Part shown: positions 14,345 to 22,500 of the stretch, piece after piece
How positions within the stretch are numbered: the stretch's first letter is position 1
How the letters are laid out: each line of letters starts with the position of its first letter
From: Candidatus Altarchaeota archaeon
GTDB taxonomy: Archaea; Altiarchaeota; Altiarchaeia; IMC4; QMZM01
NCBI GenBank assembly: GCA_018897475.1
Contig: JAHIKS010000009.1
Coordinates: 1-25,663, forward strand
DNA: 25,663 nt
Direction: 5' to 3'
Notes under the pieces: model-generated
Told to the model about the DNA's origin: nothing
Seen by the model: only the letters and a program-made list of their open reading frames with translations
Databases searched by the model: none
Translations under genes and position numbers: made by a program

Positions 14345-15972
14345 CAAACTTCGTCAACGATAAATTCCAGCTGGTCGGAAAACTCGCTGTATTTCACCCT
14401 GCCGACAACAGTCACGCTCCTGTCACCGAGGGACTCCTTTGCCTTTCTTGCCGGCTCGGCCTCGTCCTGGGTTGCCCCTATGATGTTCATGACCTCCTCC
14501 ATGTCCATGCCGAGGATTCTCTCTGCATTCTCCCTGAAACAGATGGCCCTTACTGTCCCTGTCTCGTCCTCGATAATGAAGGACGCAATCAGGTTGGAGT
14601 TCGGCTCCACGTCCTCGTTGCACTGCTCGCAGAACCAGCCGACGCCCGTGTTCTGTATGCTCCTGCTGCAGTTGGGGCACGACATGTATATCGGCCTTTT
14701 TCCCTCGTCTATGTCAACGACCTTTCCCTTTATCCGGATGTCGAAATCCTGATTTTCCAGCTCTGCGATACTCTTTTCCTTTATCAGGGACTCCTTTATG
14801 TCCTCTATCGACGGAAGCTCAAGGCCCTGGTTTACAGCTATCTCAGAATACTTTCCGGCATGGGCCTCCACCCCGCCATTTAGGCCCGCTCTTGAGTAGG
14901 CGTTCTTTATCACGATGGGGTCTCCTTTTTTCAGCTCCTTCGCTATCTCCGAGCTCTCGTTCCAGAGGACGACCCTTGTCGTCCCTGTCTCATCGCCGAG
15001 AACAAGCGATGCCATCATTCCATTGGAATACGGTTTCTGCGGAAACATCTGTATTACTCTGCCGGAAATGCTGAAGTTCTGTAGGTCCTCCTTCAGGTCG
15101 GATATTTTCACCCCCGGCTGCTCCTGTAATGGGGGCAAATCTATAGCTGCATCGGTTTTGATTACCCTGCTTCTGCCACCCGCCTGGAGCTCAATCTCGC
15201 CGCTGAGGCCCTGTTTAGTGTATGCATTCTCGAGCTTCACGAAATCGCCCCTTTCAAGCTCAAGCTTTGCTGCTGAATCCCACAGAACAGCCCTTACTGT
15301 CCCTGTCTCGTCCTCCCCGGTAAAGGACGCCCTCATCCCGGTGCTCCCGTCAGACCTGGTGAATTCCACGGGTGGATAATGGGAGGAAATCCTGCAGATA
15401 AGGTCGACTGAGCCCATGCCCGGCTTCAGTTTGTCAATCTTGATTAGATTCTCCTTAATCTCCGGGAGATTCGCATCTAGCTCCGGGTTGATGCTCATGC
15501 TGGTCATGGAAGTAGCGTGCAGCTCTGCCCCTCCCTGCATGCTCTCCCTGCCGTAGCCGTTCTTCACGAGAATAACGTCGCCCTTCTTGACCCGGTTCAC
15601 CATCTCAGAGTTCTTGTCCCATAGAACCAGTCTTGTCTCTCCGGAGTCATCGACCAGAAGCGTGGAGGCCATCCTTCCTTTTGAGCTGTCCTTCCTCTGG
15701 AACTCCTTGACAGGGTAGGCCATTTTTACTCTGCCCGCGATATTGAACGGCCTTCCTGGGGCTATGTCAGATATCTTGGATAGAGTTATTGTCTCAGCGT
15801 TGTCGAGGCTGATTCCGAATTCCTTAGCAACCGCATAAAGGGCCCCGTAGTCAGAAAGAAGCCCGTGGGTGATTTCCTTGCGCTGGTTCATCATCCCCCT
15901 GATGCCCTCGGTGGTTTTTCCGCTGTCGCCGGCTACCTTATCCACGAGAGAATCTACGTCCATATCAGACAT
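14341..15972 (-). CDS. replication protein A-like single-stranded DNA-binding protein
   Basis: The 543-residue protein contains serial OB folds, the hallmark of archaeal RPA, which coats single-stranded DNA in replication and repair. The N-terminal helical segment (about 1-60) resembles that of archaeal RPA large subunits. OB folds occupy about 62-155, 175-270 and 290-375, each with the repeated pattern DxTGxxRxVLWD/N (DDSGETRLVLWD, DETGTVRAVLWD, DETGTTRVVLWN). A fourth OB fold from about 410 to the end has a zinc motif, CPNCSRS...CEQC, and another DETGTVRAICF. It ends at the conserved C-terminal strand. The ATG at 15972 is about 25 nt from a TATA-like box. The family is clear. Which RPA paralogue it is cannot be decided here. 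Confidence 0.88.
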   Translation of the reverse strand: MSDMDVDSLVDKVAGDSGKTTEGIRGMMNQRKEITHGLLSDYGALYAVAKEFGISLDNAETITLSKISDIAPGRPFNIAGRVKMAYPVKEFQRKDSSKGRMASTLLVDDSGETRLVLWDKNSEMVNRVKKGDVILVKNGYGRESMQGGAELHATSMTSMSINPELDANLPEIKENLIKIDKLKPGMGSVDLICRISSHYPPVEFTRSDGSTGMRASFTGEDETGTVRAVLWDSAAKLELERGDFVKLENAYTKQGLSGEIELQAGGRSRVIKTDAAIDLPPLQEQPGVKISDLKEDLQNFSISGRVIQMFPQKPYSNGMMASLVLGDETGTTRVVLWNESSEIAKELKKGDPIVIKNAYSRAGLNGGVEAHAGKYSEIAVNQGLELPSIEDIKESLIKEKSIAELENQDFDIRIKGKVVDIDEGKRPIYMSCPNCSRSIQNTGVGWFCEQCNEDVEPNSNLIASFIIEDETGTVRAICFRENAERILGMDMEEVMNIIGATQDEAEPARKAKESLGDRSVTVVGRVKYSEFSDQLEFIVDEVC

Positions 15973-15990
15973 AGAATAGAATTAGATTTG

Positions 15991-16003
15991 GAGAGATAAA
16001 AGG
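15991..16003 (-). promoter_or_regulatory. TATA-like box for the RPA gene
   Basis: The minus strand reads CCTTTTATCTCTC in the 34-nt gap between the nitroreductase stop and the RPA start. Its centre is about 25 nt from the ATG at 15972, predicting a leaderless RPA transcript. The box also immediately follows the nitroreductase gene, so the two genes need not be co-transcribed. Confidence 0.45.
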
Positions 16004-16006
16004 CGG

Positions 16007-16519
16007 CTACCAATGCTCGTTATGAATCTCCATATTCTTGGGCGGAGCAGATGGCTCCTCAGCAGAATAACCAATAGGAATTATGGCAACGGGCCTGATT
16101 TCGGAAGGAATTCCCAGTACCTCTCTGACGGAATTCTCGTCAAAGGCCCCTACCCAGCAGGCCCCCAGACCGAGGGAATGCACCGCAAGGAGGATATTCT
16201 GCACTGCTGCCGTTGCATCCTGTATGCAGTAGAGTTCCTCTCCTCTGGAGCCGTATTTTGCAGCAGATTTCCCGGGATTAGCACAAACAACGATGACAAG
16301 GGGGGCCTCAGAAACAGAATTCTGGGAGAGAGCAGCCTCGGCCAGCTCTCTCCTCTTCTTTGAATCCCTGACAACGATGAAGTCCCTCGCCTGCAGGTTT
16401 CCTGCCGAGGGAGCCTCCCTTGCAGCCTCCAGAATTCCCTCTACCTTTTCCTCCTCCATTTCATCAGGCCTGAACCTCCTGATGCAGTGCCTCCCGTTTA
16501 TTGCCTCAGATAGCTCCAT
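16007..16519 (-). CDS. nitroreductase-family FMN-dependent oxidoreductase
   Basis: I place the start at the ATG at 16519, giving 170 residues (MELSEAINGRHCIRRFRPDE). Earlier in-frame codons up to 16588 lie inside the coding sequence of the preceding giant gene and give a non-family extension. Nitroreductases use FMN and NAD(P)H to reduce nitro compounds, quinones or flavins. FMN-phosphate binding residues are visible in RHCIRRF and in APSAGNLQARDF. LAVHSLGLGACWVGAF and IPIGYSAEEP are typical later motifs. The length is that of a compact family member, which would act as a dimer. The gene starts within a TGATG overlap with the surface-protein stop, implying translational coupling. Substrate unknown. 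Confidence 0.88.
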   Translation of the reverse strand: MELSEAINGRHCIRRFRPDEMEEEKVEGILEAAREAPSAGNLQARDFIVVRDSKKRRELAEAALSQNSVSEAPLVIVVCANPGKSAAKYGSRGEELYCIQDATAAVQNILLAVHSLGLGACWVGAFDENSVREVLGIPSEIRPVAIIPIGYSAEEPSAPPKNMEIHNEHW

Positions 16520-19500
16520 CAGCTGGCCGTCGCCCAGCTGGCTATGGCAGCAAGGAGGTCGAAATCGCCGACCAGTTCCTGGGACCACTGGTCGATATAG
16601 TCCAGAAGCTCGAAGTCGGAGACCGTTCCGTTGCCGTCTACGTCTCCTGGAACTGCCGTTCCAACGGTTACCGCACCGTTCGAGGTGCTCAGGGAGATTG
16701 AGGTCCCGTTAACATCTCTCATGGTTACGTTCTGCAGCCTGAGAGTAACGCTTCCGCTGGCAATCGAATTGAAGTTTATCGTTGCTATTACTCCGGATGC
16801 TGTAAGACCGCCGTCTCCTGCTGAGCGACTTCTGCTGAACGTTACCGTCCCTGCCGTATTGCTGTATGCTGGGGCATCCCCGGTCGTGTTCTTTCCGTCA
16901 GACTTCAGGAATGTGCCCTCCTTGACACTTGTTGCCTGCAGCACGCTCTTGTTGAACAGCAGAACAAATTCTATTCCAAGGACATTATCGGTCTCTGTCG
17001 AGGTTATGTTTATGCTAAAGCTTTCATCCGCCTCGACGCTGACGCTGGCCGGTCTCACTCTCACTATCGTCCCGCCTTCCAGCACCGTTACTATAACCTC
17101 ATCCGTGTCTGTATTGTCGTCGTTGTCCGTAACTGTCAGCGTTATTGTATGCGTTCCAACGGTAAAGTCGCTCTTTGTGAAGGAACTCTGGCTGCTGAGG
17201 ACAGTGGTGCCTTCCTTCCACCCATATGCGTCGATGGTGCCGTCTGTATCGTAAGAACCAGAGGCATCGAGGGTTACTGATTCGCCCTCGTTTATGGTCT
17301 GGTCTGTTCCAGCATCAGCTACGGGGTCCTGCAGGGCACTGACGCTTATCGTTAATGTGTCAGTGTCCTTAAGGCCGTCGTCGTCGGTAATCTCCAAAGT
17401 TGCCGTATATGTTCCTGCAGTGGAATACTTATACGATGGCTTTATCTCTGTAGAGTCGGAACCATCGTTAAAGTCCCAGTGGTAGGAGATTATCTCGCCG
17501 TCCGAGTCGCTGGATGCCGAGCCGTCGAGGGATGCGCTGTTGCCCAGGTCGACCGTCTGGTCGTTTCCTGAGTTTGCTGTGGGCTCCGCGGATGCCGCTG
17601 TTATCGTGGCCTTCAGCGTGTCGGTATCCGTAAGCCCCTCATCGTCCGTTACCGTCAATGTAACAGTGTACGTTCCTGGCGTTGAGTAGACGTGGAACTG
17701 CGTGACTCCATAGACGATGTCTCCATCGCCAAAGTTCCATGCATACGACTGTATCGTTCCATCAGAATCTGCAGAATCGCCGCCGCTTACGTAGAGTGTC
17801 GTTCCCAGACTTATCGTCTGGTCGGGGCCTGCACTTGCAGTTGGTGCTGTCCCTGCCCCGGGAGCGATGGACGCCATCTTTATTACGGAGGAATTTATGC
17901 TGGAGTTCTGCAGGGTGAAGTCCTGCGTTTTTGTCACTCCTTCGGTAATCGTCACATTCACCCCCACCGGCTCATATCCATCCAGATACGCCTCAACTGT
18001 ATAGGTCCCGGCAGGAATTCCTTCTATGATATAGGTTCCGTCATCGCCTGTATCCTCCCAGTCTTCCCCAAATCCTTCTCCAGGAACCCAGATGTTTATG
18101 TTGGCCTCCTCCAGCGGGGTTTCATCGGAGTCTGTTACCGTTCCGGAGAGTGTGCCTCCTGCCGATAATTCAAAGTCCACTCCCGTAGTTGTCTCCCCTC
18201 CCGTTACGGATATGGACGTGGCCATTGTTGATGCATATCCCTCAGCCTCGACCTTTACCTTGTAGTCTGTACCTTCAGGAAGGCCCTCTATCAGGTAATT
18301 CCCGCTGGCATCCGTATGTGCCTCTCCACCAGCCTGTGTAGTCGGGCTCCATGCGAATACCTCTATATCAGCAACGCCAGACCCGTCATAAGTTACCGTT
18401 CCTGAGATGGAACCGGCTGCCGCCAGAGTAAAGTCTACTCCGGATGTTGTCTGACCTGCCGTTACGGAAACCACGGATTGCATCACGGATGCATAGCCGC
18501 TGGTCCATACCTCAATATTGTATGTTCCTGCTGAAAGTCCGGTTATTGTATAGGCTCCGCTGGAATCGGTCTTCGTCCATCCGTGGCCGGTGTCCTCTTC
18601 ATTCCATGCCTCGACATGGACCTCTGCTACTGCTCCGCTTGAGTTGGTAACTGTTCCTGAGATCGAGCCGCCCTGTGCAAGTGCAAATCCTATGCCGGAG
18701 GTTTCACTGCCTGCAGTGACAGCTACTGTCTGCTCATCCGCAGCATATCCTTCATAGTCGGTTCCCTCGAGCTCCAGCCCTACATGATAGCTTCCAGATG
18801 ACAGGCCGCTTATCGTGTAGGCTCCAGAACTGTCAGTTACCGTGTCTCCCCAGTCTGGTGCCCCTTCTCTCCATGCCCACACCCTCACATAGGGAGTTCC
18901 GGAGCCGCTCATTGTAACCGTCCCCAAGATGGAGCCCCCTGTGGTCAGAGCAAAGTCCACTCCCGTCCGGGAGCTTTCGGCCGTTACTGTCACGGTCTGC
19001 TCCAGGGATGCATAGCTTGAGTATGAGGTACCCTCTGCCCGCACATTCACATGGTATTTGCCTCCCATAAGACCAGTTATGGTATAGGTTCCATCGGAGG
19101 CAGTAATTGTGTCGCCCCAGTCCGGCGTCTGTCCGGACTCCCAGTCTCTCCATGCATCTATTCTTACATACTGTGCCGCTGCTCCGCCGGCGGTTACATT
19201 CCCCGATATGGAAGCTCCGGTTGTCAGGTTGAAGTTCAGCGTCCTGTCCTGCCCGGCCGTTACACTGACCACCTTCTCGCCGGAGGCATATCCTGAATAG
19301 GACGTCCCTTCAGTCCTGACCTTCACGTGATATGTTCCTGTTGTTAAACCACTTATCGTGTAGGTTCCGTCGGAGGCTGTCTCGTCGTCGCCCCAGTCAG
19401 GCGATTCCTCCTTCCATGCCTCCACTCTTACGTAAGAAACTGCCTGGCCACCGGCAGTTACAGTCCCTGAGATTGTTCCCCCTGTTGCCAGGACGAAATT

Positions 19501-22500
19501 CACGCCGGACGTTGTCTGGCCTGCAGCTACGGTAACGGTCTTCGCATCGCATGCGTAATTGGTGTAGGTTTCCCCTGTTGAACCCCAGCCGAAGTGCACC
19601 TCTATGTGGTAGATTCCTGCTGAGAGTCCGGGAATTGTGTAGGTTCCATCAGAGGCCGTCATGGACCCGCCCCAGCCGGGAGCGCCCTCCTTCCATGCCT
19701 CTACTCTCATATAGGCAACCGGGCCGCTTGAATCGGTTACTGTACCCGAGATTGAACCGCCCTGGGTGAGGTTAAAGTTAACCCCCGTTACCGACTGGCC
19801 GGAAGTGAGGGTTACTTTCTTGGTTTTTGTGGCGTAGTTCTCATATGAGGTTCCCTCCAGTCTGGCCTCCACGAAGTAGGTTCCTCCTGACAGGCCCGTT
19901 ATTGTGTAGGTCCCGTCGGACTCGGTCATGATTCCGCCCCATCCTCCTCCATTTTCCTTGAAGGCCTCTATCTTTACATAGGGGACTCCTGCACCACTCA
20001 GGGTAACGCTACCTGAGATTGATGCTCCGTCTGTGAGGTCGAAATTCACTCCGGATGTTTCTGTTCCTGCAGTGACCGTTACGGTCTGCTCCTCTGATGC
20101 AATATTCTGTGTAGTCCCAGTTGAGCTCCAGAAGGGATGCGCATTCACATGATAGGTTCCGGACCCAAGCCCCGTAACAGTATATGCTCCATTCGAGTCG
20201 GTCATTGCGTTGCCCCCGCCGACCTCGCTCCACGCATCCACTATAACGCCGCCCATCGGGCTTCCGCTGTAGGTTACTGTCCCTGAAATCGAGCCTCCTG
20301 CCGATAGGACGAAATTCACTCCTGTGGTAGTCTGGCCTGCGGTGGCTGTTACCGTCTGCTCATCTGTCGCATAGCTGCTTGTTGAGCCCCATTGGGCTCT
20401 GACTGTGCAGTGATAAATGCCTGATTTAAGGCCCTTTACCGTGTAGGTTCCGTCCTGCTTGACCATGGTCTCGCCATGGCCCTCGCCCATCTCCTTCCAG
20501 CACTCCACTCTCATGTCTGGCACCGGGCTGCCTGCCTCGTCCTTGACGGTTCCAGAGACGGAGCCGCCCGTGCTCAGGTTGAAATTCACGCCGCTAGTTT
20601 TCTGCCCTTCCGTTACCGTTACAGTCTTCTCGGAGGATGCGTAATTCTGGCTGCTGCCCATAGTATCTACGTTCACGTGGTAGGTGCCTGAGTAAAGGCC
20701 CGTTATTGTGTAGGTCCCGTCGGATTCCGTCATTGTTCCGCCCCAGCCGCCGGTCTCGCTCCATGCATGGATATTTATGTAGGCGACCGCCCCGTTTGCG
20801 TCTGTAACGGTTCCTGAGATGGAGCCTCCGGTTGTCAGTGTGAAATCGACTCCTGACGTGTCAGCCCCTGTGTTTACAGTTACCATCTGCGGCTGGGCCG
20901 CATAATCGGAGAATATCTCCACCCTGTAGGTTCCGCTTGTAAGTCCGGTTATTGTGTAGGTTCCATCTGACTCTGTCCAGGCGTTGCCCCAGCCTTGTTC
21001 CATCTCTTTATGAGCCTCTACCATTATGTCAGATGCTCCGCTTCCGTCAGAATAGATGACTGTTCCGGAGATTGATGCCCCAGTAGTAAGGTTGAAATTC
21101 ACGCCACTTGTTTCCTGGCCTGCGGTTACTGAGACAACCTTCTCCTTTGATGCGTAATTCATACCGGACTCGCTGGCGCGGACCTCGACGTGGTAGGTTC
21201 CTGTCGAAAGGCCGTTTATCGAGTAGGTTCCATCTGAACCTGTCCAGGCGTCGCCCCATCCAGCGCCGTTCTCCATCCAGCATTGAACCCGGATGTTCGG
21301 TATCGGGTCGCAGCCATCAAAGCAGGTTGCGCCGTCAATGACAACTCCTGATATTGAGCCCCCAGCGGTTAGTGCAAAGTCGGCTCCGGTTACTGCCTCC
21401 CCAGCCGTTACTGTTATAATCTTCTCCTCCGATGCGTAGTTTGTTCCGCCAGCATCACCGGGGTAAATATCTACATGGTAGGTTCCACTCATCAGGCTGC
21501 TTATGGCATAGGTCCCATCGGATTCGGTCATGGCTCCGCCTCCCCCGCAGCCGCCTCCTTCGTCTGATTCGCACCATGCCCCCACGTTCGTATAGGCCAC
21601 CGGGTCTCCATTATAGGTAACTGTTCCTGAGATGGAGCCTCCTGTCGTCAACACAAAGTCAACTCCGGCGGTTTCCTGGCCTTCTACAACTGAGACGGTC
21701 TGCTCCTCTGTCGCGTAATTGGTCGTTGAATCCCACTCGGTGCGAATTCCTACCCTATAGGTTCCGGTAGATAACCCGGTTATTGAATATTCCCCTGTCT
21801 CTGAGGTCATCGCCTCGCCCCAGCTGTCGCAGTTCTCGCAGTGTGTCTCAATCCTGAGGTGTGATACAGCCGCTGCATTGTGGGTAACGGTTCCGGAGAT
21901 TGAGCCGCCCAGAGTAAGTGCAAAGTCTATTCCAGTAGCCTGCTGCCCTGCCGTCAGGATTACGACCATTTCCCCGGATGCGTAATTGCTTGTAGCTGAT
22001 GCCCCTGTCGGGTCCCAGTCGTTCCTCACCTTAACGCGGTATGTTCCGGCCGACAGGCCGCTTATTGTATAGGTTCCGTCCGTGGCTGTTATGGAATCGC
22101 CCCATCCTGAGCCCTGCTCGTTCCAGCACTCGACTCGCATGTTTGATACTGAAGAGCCGCCATAGGTGACGGTTCCGGAGATTGACGCTCCTGCTGACAA
22201 TGCAAAATCAACGCCGGATGTCTCCTGGCCTGCTACTACTGTTGCCGTTTTGCGGCTGGATGCATAGCTTGTTGTGCCATCACCGGAGCGGACCTCTAGC
22301 TCATATACCCCACTGGATAGACCTGTTATCGTATAGGTCCCGTCTGATTCAGTCCAGGCATCGCCCCATCCCATGCCTTCTTGCTTCCAGCACTCAACCC
22401 TCATGTTTGCCACGGGGCTTCCGGCATATGTAACGGTTCCGGAGATGGAGCCGCCTGCTGTTAATACGAAGTCTACTCCCGTGGTTTCCTGGCCCGCTGT

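Noticed and set aside
16520..16588. Extended N terminus for the nitroreductase
   Set aside because: The extra 23 residues are out-of-frame reading of the giant gene's dockerin tail and do not resemble the family. The internal Met aligns with the normal start.
16519..16700. C-terminal cell-surface anchor (archaeosortase-type or transmembrane) on the giant protein
   Set aside because: The protein ends in the dockerin-like helix (LLAAIASWATAS). No hydrophobic span with basic tail or PGF-like motif is present.
16631..17254. Long plus-strand ORFs antisense to the giant gene (also around 23868-24452) and to EF-2 (1809-2444)
   Set aside because: They are mirror frames of strongly supported genes, with no recognisable domains, skewed composition and no promoter.
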